Shown here in pieces: positions 1 to 10,074 of a stretch of 64,000 nucleotides of DNA. The DNA is from Neoarius graeffei (taxonomy: Eukaryota; Chordata; Actinopteri; Siluriformes; Ariidae). A program made the translations under genes and the position numbers. Position 1 is the stretch's first letter. Each line of letters begins with the position of its first letter. The notes beneath the pieces were generated by a model. That model saw only the letters and a program-made list of their open reading frames with translations, ran no database searches and was not told the origin of the DNA. The stretch spans positions 69,090,649-69,154,648 of the forward strand of contig NC_083569.1 of the NCBI RefSeq assembly GCF_027579695.1, in the 5' to 3' direction.

Positions 1-3000
1 TGGCAGGGCAGAGTGTCGGCGGTCATAGAAGAACCGGTAGGCTGATTTGGCCTGAGCATCCTTTTGCTGGATTTGCTGTCTGTTCACAGGAGTAGCATGT
101 AATTTGTCTTCCACCATAGGAAGTGTGGTCCTGATGTGTCTTCCAGTCATAAGCAAAGCTGGGCTCTCCCCAGTAGCAGCACTAGGGGTGGCTCTGTAGC
201 ACATCAGAGCAAGATATGGATCAGGCTGCTTTAAGATGCGCTTAGCAGTCTGCACAGCTCGCTCTACAGCACCATTTGCCTGGGGGTAATGGGGGCTGGT
301 GGTTGTGTGCGCAAACCCATAGCTTTGGCAGAAGTCTTGAAACTCACCCGAGGTGAATTGTGTGACGTTGTCGCTCACCAGTTCCAGCAGGATCCCCCAT
401 CTTGCAAACATGCCCTTGAGCCTGGTAATGACCTGGTGGCTGGACGTCGAAGACAGGTGAGCAATTTCGATGTGTCTGGAGTAGTAGTCAGTCACAATGA
501 GATAATTCTGTTTCTCTAACTCACACAAATCAGCAGCAATGCGCTGCCAGGGGCCCCCAGGTAAAGGTGTGGTGAGAAGCGGCTCACGTCTTTGAGTGGG
601 TTTGTTTTCAATGCAAAACTTACATGCTGACACAGTCTTTGTGATCTCTGCACTGATCCGAGGCCACCATACTGACATCCTGGCTCGAACACGACACCTT
701 GTCAGACCTTGGTGTCCCTCATGTAGCTGTTTGAGCACTTCTGATCTAAGTGCAGCAGGGATAACCAGTCTGTCTTGATACAACACCAGTCCATCGGTCT
801 CAGAGAGGTGAGCTCTGGCAGAATAATATCCATGCAGGGATGGAAGCAGTGATGTCTTCGGTGGCCATCTGTTCCTAATGAACTGCACTATCTTCTGCAG
901 CTCCTCATCCTGTTGTGTGGATGAGCGGATTTTGTCAAGTTTTTGTGATGAGATGGGTGCATTTTCCACCACTGACTCCACATATGCTTGTACTTCCTGA
1001 TCTGTGTGTTCATCACCAATGTCAGTCAGTGGGCTCCTGGAAAGAGCATCGGCTACGACGAGGTGCTTCCCCGGGACGTGCTCAGCCACCACATTGAACC
1101 TCAGAAGGCGCATTAGGAGTCTTTGGCATCTTGGAGGGACTTTGTCCAAATCATATGTGTTAATGAGGGGCACAAGCGGTTTGTGGTCCGTTTGTAGACG
1201 GAAGCATTCCATGCTTTGCACATAGCGAGCGAACCATTCACATGCCCACACTCCTGCAAGACACTCCTTTTCAATTTGGGAGTATCTCTTCTCTGCATCT
1301 GATAGCGTGTGGGAGCAGAATGCCACTGGCTTTAACTCACCCTCATGTTCCTGCAATAATGCTGCTCCTAATCCGTAGCTACTTGCATCAGCGCTGATGA
1401 TGGTGTTACGGTTGACATCATAATAAGCAAGTGCTGGGGCTGACACGAGCATAGTTTTTACCTTCTGGAATGCCTCTTCTTGTGCACCGCTCCACACCCA
1501 CTCACTTTCCTTCCTGAGCAAGGGAGTGATGGGATGCAGCTCAGAGGAGAGGCCGGGCAGGAATTTTCCAACATAGTTGACAAGACCCAGGATCTGTTTG
1601 AGTTCTGTAACAGTGGTTGGACTTGGCATTTGTGTGATGGCTTTGACTTTGTCACTGTCAGGTCTCATGCCTTCCGCACTTATGATGTGGCCAAAGTACT
1701 GTATTTCTGTTTTGCCAAAATGACACTTGGTCTTGTTCAACTTTAACCCACTGTCCTTTATGGTCTTCAGCACAGCATCAAGACGTGTGTCGTGCTCTTT
1801 CCTTGTTGCTCCATAAACGAGTATGTCATCCATCACCACGACAACTCCATCATGATCCTTTAACAGCGTCGACATTTGTCTCTGGAAGATTTCCGGAGCC
1901 GACGTGATACCGAATGGCAGACGTCGGAAGCAGAATCTCCCCATCGGGGTAATGAAGGATGTCAGCTTTTGGCTGGCAGCATCCAAGGGGATCTGCCAAA
2001 GTCCGCAGGAAGCGTCGAGGGTTGAGAACACTTTAGCTCCAACCAGCTTGGGAGCAATATCCTCCAACGTTGGCAGGATGAACCTCTCACACTTAACTGC
2101 CTTGTTTAAGCGCTTTAGATCAACGCACACTCGCACCTGCTCTTTGTTCTTCTTCTCGACTGGAACCATTGGGGCACACCAGTCTGAGGGCCCTGTAACC
2201 TCCTCGATTATGCCCAGGGCCAGCATGCGTCTCAGTTCAGCCTCAACTTTAGGCAGGAGGGGAAACGGGATGCGACGTGGTGTAGTCAGTGAGTAGGGCT
2301 CACAGTCAGTTTTTAGTTCAATTTTTACAGGGTCACACTTGAGCAAACCTATATCCCCAAACACATCGCTTAACATTACAGTGTCCATGCCATCGACTCT
2401 CATGACCAGTCCCATCCTTGTGGCAACACTCCGTCCCAGGAGGTTGTGAGAGTATGGCCCTTCAATTACAGTGACCCAAAATCTGTATTTCTTGCCCTTG
2501 TACTCACTTGTTGCCAGAAACTTGCCAATACTCTTTACTTCGCCGCCTGGGCTGGTGATGGGTCTCTTCCTTGCAGAGACGAGCTGAGAGTGGTGTGGCA
2601 GCCTCTTAAATGCAGCTTGTGACATCACGGTAATGTCTGCCCCGGTGTCTATTTTAAATTCCACTGTGCTGCCGTTGACAGGTAAGTTTACAAGCCACTC
2701 GTTTTCTGAATCCGGTTGATCCATTATGTCTGACACTGTTTCACTGACTTCTCCAAGGAAAAACATCTCATCCGTATCAGTGGTGCTGCTGGGCAGTGCA
2801 GCTACCTCCTTTAGCATCCTCGTTTGACAAGCTGCCTCAAAATGTCCAATTTTATTGCACCTTCTGCACTTTTTATTCTTGGCTGGGCAGGGATGCATTT
2901 TGCCATGTTGCCTGTTACAGCGGGAACAGGTAGGATGATGTTTTGACTCACTGTGTTCCTGTTTTTTCTGCCATTGTCCCTCATTGCTGCTCCTTCTGCC

Positions 3001-3841
3001 ACGGAACTGCCGCCTCCCCTGTCTCATGGCGTCCACTGCACACTCCGAGCGCAGGCTCACATTCTGTTGCTTTATTTGTTCGCTTTGGCGCGCTATTTGT
3101 ATAGCCCTTTCAAGGGAGAGTTCAGGCTCTAGCTGCAACTTCTGCGACGCATCGTTGTCAGATATGCCAATAACAATTCTGTCTCTGATTTGCTCATCTT
3201 TAGTCCGCCCAAACTCACAGTACTGTGCCAGTTCATACAAACTCCTCACAAAAGCCTCGACCGACTCACCGGGCTTTTGCACTCTCTTGTGAAAACATGC
3301 TCTTTCATGGATCACATTTCTCTTGGGCACAAAATGGTCAGAGAATTTGGCTATCACCGTGTCGTAGTCCAACTCCGGTCTGCCTCTTTCCGCCTCACCG
3401 TCGTCATCCTCCTCCTCAGCGTCATCGTACACAAAAGAATCATAAATCACTTCCGCCTCTCTCCCCATGGCGTAGAGAAGCGTGTTCACTTGAACTTCCC
3501 CGCTATCTCTGTCCAACTTCGACGCCACCCGAAAGCGGTCGAAACGGCGGCGCCACATTGGCCACTCTGCCGGGCAAGTGAAGTCAAAAGATTCCGGTGG
3601 TCCGAGCTTCGCCATGCCTTACTTCGTGAGCGTGGAGTCGGCCACTTCTGACACCATGTCATGTGTCGATGTTAATAAAAGGAGGAACCAAACGGTCGTG
3701 CTGGTAAAGAGCTGTTTTTTTTATTATCAGCTTGAGTTGCTACAGCTAACTCCCCATAACACAGGTACGTACCCAACAACGTCCTCACATACACGCCACG
3801 TCGTGACGTCACTAAGCAACCTGTAGTTATTTATCACAACA
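1..3841 (-). mobile_element. Ty3/Gypsy LTR retrotransposon fossil, cut by the window edge
   Basis: Read on the minus strand, this stretch carries the parts of a Ty3/Gypsy element in the usual order. A short TG...CA long terminal repeat lies at about 3657-3841, followed by a primer-binding-like stretch. Then come a gag region (about 2800-3615) with a CCHC zinc knuckle near 2830-2880, an aspartic protease DTG-type site near 2640-2660, reverse transcriptase (about 1700-2300), RNase H (about 1150-1500) and integrase with its zinc-binding domain and core (about 1-720). The other terminal repeat lies outside the window. The coding parts look largely preserved, so the copy may be fairly young, but the number of breaks was not determined. 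It is treated as a fossil. Plus-strand open frames here are antisense shadows. Confidence 0.85.
3657..3841 (-). repeat. Long terminal repeat (5' LTR) of the leftmost Gypsy fossil
   Basis: About 185 bp begins TG and ends CA when read on the minus strand, contains an AATAAA-like signal, and sits directly upstream of the gag region. The second LTR needed to confirm the borders lies outside the window. Its outer end almost abuts the next Tc1-like element. Confidence 0.6.
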
Positions 3842-3846
3842 TAATG

Positions 3847-5451
3847 CAACCCCGATTCCAAAAAAGTTGGGACAAAGTACAAATTGTAAATAAAAACGGA
3901 ATGCAATAATTTACAAATCTCAAAAACTGATATTGTATTCACAATAGAACATAGACAACATATCAAATGTCGAAAGTGAGACATTTTGAAATTTCATGCC
4001 AAATATTGGCTCATTTGAAATTTCATGACAGCAACACATCTCAAAAAAGTTGGGACAGGGGCAATAACAGGCTGGAAAAGTTAAAGGTACAAAAAAGGAA
4101 CAGCTGGAGGACCAAACTGCAACTCATTAGGTCAATTGGCAATAGGTCATTAACATGACTGGGTATAAAAAGAGCATCTTGGAGTGGCAGCGGCTCTCAG
4201 AAGTAAAGATGGGAAGAGGATCACCAATCCCCCTAATTCTGCACCGACAAATAGTGGAGCAATATCAGAAAGGAGTTCGACAGTGTAAAATTGCAAAGAG
4301 TTTGAACATATCTTCATCTACAGTGCATAATATCATCAAAAGATTCAGAGAATCTGGAAGAATCTCTGTGCGTAAGGGTCAAGGCCGGAAAACCATACTG
4401 GGTGCCTGTGATCTTCGGGCCCTTAGACGGCACTGCATCACATACAGGCATGCTTCTGTATTGGAAATCACAAAATGGGCTCAGGAATATTTCCAGAGAA
4501 CATTATCTGTGAACACAATTCACCGTGCCATCCGCCGTTGCCAGCTAAAACTCTATAGTTCAAAGAAGAAGCCGTATCTAAACATGATCCAGAAGCGCAG
4601 ACGTCTTCTCTGGGCCAAGGCTCATTTAAAATGGACTGTGGCAAAGTGGAAAACTGTTCTGTGGTCAGACGAATCAAAATTTGAAGTTCTTTATGGAAAT
4701 CAGGGACGCCGTGTCATTCGGACTAAAGAGGAGAAGGACGGCCCAAGTTGTTATCAGCGCTCAGTTCAGAAGCCTGCATCTCTGATGGTATGGGGTTGCA
4801 TTAGTGCGTGTGGCATGGGCAGCTTACACATCTGGAAAGACACCATCAATGCTGAAAGGTATATCCAGGTTCTAGAGCAACATATGCTCCCATCCAGACG
4901 ACGTCTCTTTCAGGGAAGACCTTGCATTTTCCAACATGACAATGCCAAACCACATACTGCATCAATTACAGCATCATGGCTGCGGAGAAGAAGGGTCCGG
5001 GTACTGAACTGGCCAGCCTGCAGTCCAGATCTTTCACCCATAGAAAACATTTGGCGCATCATAAAATGGAAGACACGACAAAAAAGACCTAAGACAGTTG
5101 AGCAACTAGAATCCTACATTAGACAAGAATGGGTTAACATTCCTATCCCTAAACTTGAGCAACTTGTCTCCTCAGTCCCCAGACGTTTACAGACTGTTGT
5201 AAAGAGAAAAGGGGATGTCTCACAGTGGGAAACATGGCCTTGTCCCAACTTTTTTGAGATGTGTTGTTGTCATGAAATTTAAAATCACCTAATTTTTCTC
5301 TTTAAATGATACATTTTCTCAGTTTAAACATTTGATATGTCATCTATTTTCTATTCTGAATAAAATATGGAATTTTGAAACTTCCACATCATTGCATTCC
5401 ATTTTTATTTACAATTTGTACTTTGTCACAACTTTTTTGGAATCGGGGTTG
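3847..5451 (+). mobile_element. Tc1-like DNA transposon, apparently full length (family Tc1-a)
   Basis: The ends are inverted copies of CAACCCCGATTCC followed by an AAAGTTGGGAC-type stretch, with further inverted similarity inward for tens of bases. The right end is followed by TA, the Tc1/mariner target. The left flank reads TG, perhaps a decayed TA. The length is about 1605 bp, normal for fish Tc1 elements. It holds one long open transposase frame. A second copy of the same length lies in inverse orientation at 59879-61483. Confidence 0.9.
4209..5282 (+). CDS. Tc1-family transposase, DD34E, uninterrupted
   Basis: A cut-and-paste transposase of the Tc1/mariner superfamily. The frame is open from 4155, but the ATG at 4209 (MGRGSP...) matches the usual Tc1 start and gives 357 residues, the usual family size; counting from 4155 gives 375. 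The N-terminal third is a paired-like helix-turn-helix DNA-binding region (IVEQYQKG...IAKSLNIS...[10 protein letters not shown]), followed by an arginine-rich GRKT stretch. The catalytic triad is visible: D in LWSDESKF, D in FQHDNAKPH and E in [11 protein letters not shown]. The last two are separated by 34 residues, so it is DD34E. There is no internal stop. All key residues are present, so it could encode an active enzyme, though activity is not shown by sequence alone. Confidence 0.9.
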   Translation: MGRGSPIPLILHRQIVEQYQKGVRQCKIAKSLNISSSTVHNIIKRFRESGRISVRKGQGRKTILGACDLRALRRHCITYRHASVLEITKWAQEYFQRTLSVNTIHRAIRRCQLKLYSSKKKPYLNMIQKRRRLLWAKAHLKWTVAKWKTVLWSDESKFEVLYGNQGRRVIRTKEEKDGPSCYQRSVQKPASLMVWGCISACGMGSLHIWKDTINAERYIQVLEQHMLPSRRRLFQGRPCIFQHDNAKPHTASITASWLRRRRVRVLNWPACSPDLSPIENIWRIIKWKTRQKRPKTVEQLESYIRQEWVNIPIPKLEQLVSSVPRRLQTVVKRKGDVSQWETWPCPNFFEMCCCHEI

Positions 5452-5596
5452 TATCATTTTTGTTATTTATCTAGAACTGTTAGAAGAAACTCTGCCATTT
5501 TGCCTGAAAACAATCTCTGTAATTTAGCTGGTCATGTGTATGGCTAATGATATGTCGTTTGCTAACAAATTAATCAGAAGTAAAATATCCTGTCAA

Positions 5597-5915
5597 GTCA
5601 AAGTCCCTCTCACACCAGAATCTGGTCTTCCCAGGCAGTCTCCTGTCCCAGTACTAACCAACTCTTTAAGGTACACAGGTGCGGCACCGATCTCCGTTTC
5701 GATAGCCCTCGGCTTCTCACCTATACAGCTAAGGTTACAGTGGGGGGCTAGTTCTCTGGTGACCACGAGAGTTTGACTTCTCCACTCCACTACCTTGCCA
5801 GATGGTAGTAGGTACCATTTTTACGATGGCCTTTGGTATGACCCGACTGCGAGTAGAACTCATGATTTCCCAGTTGAGATGGGGACACGCCAACCACTAG
5901 GCCAACTCAAGCTAA
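5597..5915 (-). repeat. tRNA-derived SINE, family 2, diverged
   Basis: On the minus strand it reads GGCCTAGTGGTTGGCGTGTC near its start (tRNA A-box type), then a degenerate B-box region and GGTCATACCAAAGGCCAT. The same order of words occurs on the plus strand at 14108-14300, so the two are copies of one SINE family. Confidence 0.6.
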
Positions 5916-6596
5916 AATGTCCTGTAAATAACCTATATTATAATATAATTAGTTCAAATTTGACTTGCTGCCTAGCCAGTTATGTTGGCTACTGGAATGG
6001 ATGCAACCTGGCATTAGCAAAATCAAAACAGGCAAACTTGGAAAAATATATCCAGTTAACTTTAGCGCATTAGCAAAACTTACCTGAACATGCTTGTTCA
6101 AATTAGATGGACTTCATGCCTTCTAGGGAGACAAAGGAGACATCTGATATTGTACTGGAGCACTGGAACTGATATTGGAGCATTTCCTTGCTCCTGTATA
6201 TTAAAACATTTTACTGAGGTGTAGCCAGGGTGCTCATGCTCGAGGTTCACACTGCCATCCATATTTAGTCCAAAAATGTACAGGTAGGTATTACATTAAG
6301 CACACTGTGTAGCATTAGAAGGTCACTGAAGATGATAAATTGTCATGATTCTTGATAGTTTTTTCTACAGTGATGAACTTGATTGGATGCTTTAAACTGA
6401 AATGTAAGCCAGTGGTATTGGCTTATGGCATACTTTCACGGGCTAGATAAAAGAAGACAGCTTTGAGATTTGAAACAAGTACTTACAATGTTTAAAATCT
6501 AAGGAGTAAAAAGTGTGTGTGTGTGTGGGGGGGGTTTGTTGCTTTTTCTTGGAAATGTAATTAAACAAAGAGTACAAGTATTTGATTTCAATAGTA
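5916..6596. other. Intergenic sequence, nothing recognised
   Basis: AT-rich sequence with a short GT run followed by a G run near 6512-6535. No coding or repeat structure was recognised. Confidence 0.5.
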
Positions 6597-7357
6597 CAAA
6601 CCCCATTTCCAGAAAAGTTGGGATATTTTCCAAAATGCAATAAAAACAAAAATCTGTGATTTGTTAATTCACGTGAACCTTTATTTAACTGACAAAGTAC
6701 AAAGAAAAGATTTTCAATAGTTTTACTGACCAACTTAATTGCATCTTGTAAACATAAACGAAGTTAGAATTTGATGCCTGCAACACACTCAAAAAAAAAA
6801 GTTGAGACAGAGGCATTAATACCATTGTATTACATCACCTTTCCTTAAATAACACTTTTTAATTGTATGGGATCTGAGAATACTAATTGTTGCAGCTTTG
6901 TGATTGGATATTTTTATCCATGTTTGCTTGGTACAAGACTTCAGCTGCTCAACTGTCCGTGGTCACCGTGGTCCGATTCTCCTCTTCATGATATGCCATA
7001 CATTCTCAATAGGAGACAAATCTGGACTGACAGCAGGCCAGTCAAGCACATGCACTCTGTGTCTATGAAGCCACACTGTTGTAGCTTGTACAGAATGAGG
7101 CCTGGCACTGTCCTGCTCAAATAAGCATGGACTTCCTGGGAAGAGACATTGCCTTGATGAATGTTTCTCTAAAATCCCAATATACAGGGGCCTGCAAAAG
7201 TAGGTATACAGTAATGAAAAACAAAACGTTTGCACAAAACGTTAGTATTACATTAAACCTAGCACCACTAATTATAATACTGGTAATAGACCCCTTCGCA
7301 TGTTTGTAAACAAACCGACCGTTGCCAGGATGCACGCGCAGCCTAGACTTAGAAACA

Positions 7358-7648
7358 ATGGCGCTGCCCATAGACCGGCATTATGAGCTGTCAGATTATG
7401 CCAAACAATTGTCATTACAAGATCGAGAATGCTACATAAATAAGTTAACTCTAACAAGTGGACATCGCCTACCGGATCCACATTTAATTAAAGAGTGGAC
7501 GGATGATGTTAGTAAGTTCCCTGGTATACAATGGCCAGATATATACTCGTACCTTATTGACCAGACTTCAGTGTACACCCACGAAAAACTTCATGCCTAC
7601 AAGTCTTTAGACGCATATGATTATTATGTGCGGGCATGTACAACTTGA
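7358..7648 (+). pseudogene. First exon of transposon gene, YqaJ/SWIM-associated N-terminal type
   Basis: An open frame of 96 codons starts at the ATG of MALPIDRHYELS; the frame is open upstream to 7322. It reads LSLQDRECYINKL, then PDIYSYLIDQ and YTHEKLHAYKSLDAYDYYV. From memory, this resembles the N-terminus of fish and cnidarian transposon-like proteins that carry SWIM zinc-finger and YqaJ-type nuclease domains (pattern ...YTxEELKAYKSLEAYNYFV...). The frame ends soon after that motif, where such proteins would continue into a further exon. It lies just inside the left terminal repeat of element B, converging with the THAP exon. The family assignment is an inference without a database search. 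Confidence 0.5.
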
Positions 7649-8188
7649 TTAACAATGGGACATTCATATTCATTTTGTTTTAATCAAATTATGCCAGTGA
7701 TGTGATGGCAATGTGGCTTTAGCTACAACAGCAAATACCAACACTAAACAGCAATTTGCAGGAGGTGATGGCATGAAAGGAATGATAGTGTAAAGAGTGC
7801 AGCTAAGAGAAATCAGAGCTGCGTAAAAAGCGAGAGGCAGAGAGCAGAAATGAAACTGAACGGGGCGGGAGCTAGGTTAGAGCAGTCAACGTAAGTTGGC
7901 ATTTAGAGTGAGGGCACACAATTTTACCTTTCCGTCCTTGCTTTAAAATTGTGATTTTCGGCATACACAAATAATGATGGCACAAAATCTGGACTGCTTG
8001 AGTCAAGCGAGAGCTCTCCTACAAACAAAATTGCATGCAAAGCTAAGTTAACATGCTAACAATATTCATTACATTGTGTAACTATGACCCAGCTAATCAG
8101 ACAAACGTTACCAAAGTATTTTGCTACATCAATAAACGAAGACTAGAAAGAATAAAAAAGAAAGATTTAATAAATAGCCTGATCTTAC

Positions 8189-8378
8189 CTGTGATGAAGT
8201 GGGCGCTGCAAACCCGTGCATTTTTGATAGTGCTTTCATCCCAGTCTACACGTTTGATGGCTTGTAGCCATAGACGTCAGCGATTTTTTTGGAATGGGTG
8301 AGATCCTGCTGGAATTCTGTACATTTTAACCCCATCACTGCTACGATTCTGACACCCGAAAACACAACAACTAGGCAT
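8189..8378 (-). pseudogene. THAP zinc-finger exon of element B, one nonsense codon
   Basis: From the ATG at 8378 the minus strand reads MPSCCVFGCQNRSS..., then RRLWLQAIKRVDWD, then ARVCSAHFITG, followed by a consensus splice donor (CAG then GTAAG at 8188-8184). This is the C2CH THAP pattern: C-x(4)-C near the start, a central W, and C-x-x-H near the end, about 60 residues long. One in-frame TGA interrupts it midway, at a codon one C-to-T change from CGA. THAP domains are DNA-binding modules of P-element and other transposases and of domesticated THAP proteins. The exon sits just inside the right terminal repeat. Confidence 0.8.
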
Positions 8379-9060
8379 TTCTGAGTCTTTTTTGGGTCCA
8401 GGCTGCGCGCGCAATTTCCACTTTCGTATGAATGACGTTTACTGCGAAGGGGTCTATACTGGAATAATCCTTACAGTATACCTACTTTTGCACCCCCCGT
8501 ATGCCCAATATATCAACAGTACCTTTACACACATGCAACTCACCCATGCCATGGGCACTGATGCCCCCCATACCATCACACATGCTGGCTTTTGCACCTT
8601 TCCCTGATAACAAACTGGATGGTCGTGTTCACCTTTGGCATGGAGAACTCGATGTTCAGTTTTCCCGAAAACGAGCTGAAATGTGGACTCATCTGACCAC
8701 AGCACATTGCCACTGTTTCTCGGTCCATCTAAGATGAGTTCAGGCCCAGAGAAACCATTGGCATTTCTGCATAGAATTGATGAATGGTTCCCTCCTTGTG
8801 TAATACAGCTTCAGATCGCATTTCTTGATGCAGCAGCGGACTGTGTTAAGTGACAACAGTTTTCTGAAGTACTCCTGAGCCCATGTAGCTATATTTGTCA
8901 CATTAGCATGACGGTTTCTCAGGCAGTGACACCTGAAGGCTCAAAGCTCGCACACATTCAACAGTGGTTTCCGACCTTGCCCTTTACACACTGAAATGTT
9001 TCTGAATTCCCTGAATCTTTTCATAATATTATGGACTGCAGATTTTGAAAAGCCTAAAAT

Positions 9061-9424
9061 CTCATCTCATCTCATTATCTCTAGCCGCTTTATCCTTCTA
9101 CAGGGTCGCAGGCAAGCTGGAGCCTATCCCAGCTGACTACGGGCGAAAGGCGGGGTACACCCTGGACAAGTCGCCAGGTCATCGCAGGGCTGACACATAG
9201 ACACAGACAACCATTCACACCTACGGTCAATTTAGAGTCACCAGTTAACCTAACCTGCATGGCTTTGGACTGTGGGGGAAACCGGAGCACCCGGAGGAAA
9301 CCCACGCGTACACGGGGAGAACATGCAAACTCCACACAGAAAGGCCCTCACCGGCCACGGGGCTCGAACCCGGACCTTCTTGCTGTGAGGCGACAGCGCT
9401 GACCACTACACCACCGTGCCGCCC
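9061..9424 (-). repeat. SINE family 1, full-length copy with target duplication
   Basis: The sense strand (minus) starts GGGCGGCACGGTGGTGTAGT, with a tRNA-type A box (TGGTGTAGTGG) and B box (GGGTTCGAGCC). A conserved body follows with CAGCTGGGATAGGCTCCAGC, and a GAGATGA-repeat tail. It is flanked by AGCCTAAAAT at 9051-9060 and again from 9425. Family 1 is the commonest repeat in the window. Confidence 0.9.
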
Positions 9425-10074
9425 AGCCTAAAATCTTGTATTGAAATTTTTTTTTTTTAATTGACGAACAATTCTCTCATGAATTTTGGTACAGTGAGCC
9501 ACGACCCATCCTTGCTTGTGAAGATTGAACTTTTGGTGCTGCTCCTTTTATATCCAATCAACCAATTACCAATTAACCTGCTTATTGTGGAATCTTGCAA
9601 AATGGTGTTACTTGAACATCCTGTAAAATTTTCAGTCTTATTTTGCATCTGTCCCAACTTTTTTTGAGTGTCTTGCAGGCATCCAATTCTAACTTCATTG
9701 ATATTTACAAAATACAATTAAGTTGGCCAGTACAACTATTGAACAACTTTTCTTTGTACTTTTATCAGTTAAATAAAGGTTTGTGTGAATTAACAAATCA
9801 CACATTTTTGTTTTTACTGCATTTTGGAAAATATCCCAACTTTTCTGGAAATGGGGCTTATACTTAAAGTATAAATATGCCAAAAAATATGTATAGAAAA
9901 GTTAAGTATTTTCCACCCCTGAAAATTAATGTTTCATAATTCCTTTCTAACATCATTTTCTTTGACTCATCAACAATATTTGAATGTACATTGCTTCAAC
10001 ATTTGACCTTCAGATTGTCAGGGTCATTAACTGTAGCTCAATGTCTCCCTCTAGCGGTGTCCACTGTTGAAATA

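Larger units (their letters stand above)
7287..8456. mobile_element. Internally deleted two-gene DNA transposon with THAP exon (element B)
   Basis: Perfect 14-bp inverted ends TAGACCCCTTCGCA (7287-7300) and TGCGAAGGGGTCTA (8443-8456). Subterminal similarity continues, with GCGCAGCCTRGAC near both ends. The flanks TACTGGTAA and TACTGGAAT look like an 8-9 bp target duplication with small changes. The left end carries an open exon on plus and the right end a THAP exon on minus, so the two genes converge. The interior (about 7650-8180) has no further recognisable coding. The length is 1170 bp, far too short for an autonomous copy. The superfamily is unassigned: P, hAT and Mutator types make 8-9 bp duplications. 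Confidence 0.7.
7185..8503. mobile_element. Small TIR element (element A) flanked by 9-bp direct repeats, split by element B
   Basis: Its ends share GCAAAAGTAGGTATAC and its inverse about 10-18 bp from the borders. It is flanked by the direct repeat CCCAATATA at 7176-7184 and 8504-8512. Only about 150 bp belong to element A itself; the rest is element B with its own target duplication. A 9-bp target duplication would suit a Mutator-like superfamily. A TA-target reading is possible but would not explain the repeated CCCAATATA. Confidence 0.6.
6597..9860 (-). mobile_element. Tc1-like transposon (family Tc1-b) interrupted by nested insertions
   Basis: The ends are CAAACCCCATTTCC at 6597 and the inverted GGAAATGGGGCTTA at 9860, each next to TA. 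Subterminal inverted similarity includes AAAGTTGGGATATTTTCC. Minus-strand transposase pieces are LWSDESTFQLVFG near 8700 and EQDSARPH...[11 protein letters not shown] near 6970-7110, with D and E 34 residues apart. The middle is split by an element at 7185-8503 and the 3' side by a SINE at 9061-9424. Removing both and their target duplications leaves about 1.56 kb, the normal size for this superfamily. The transposase is inactive as it stands. Confidence 0.85.

Noticed and set aside
289-3651. Plus-strand open frames over the left 3.6 kb
   Set aside because: They are antisense to the Gypsy coding parts and show no independent motifs.
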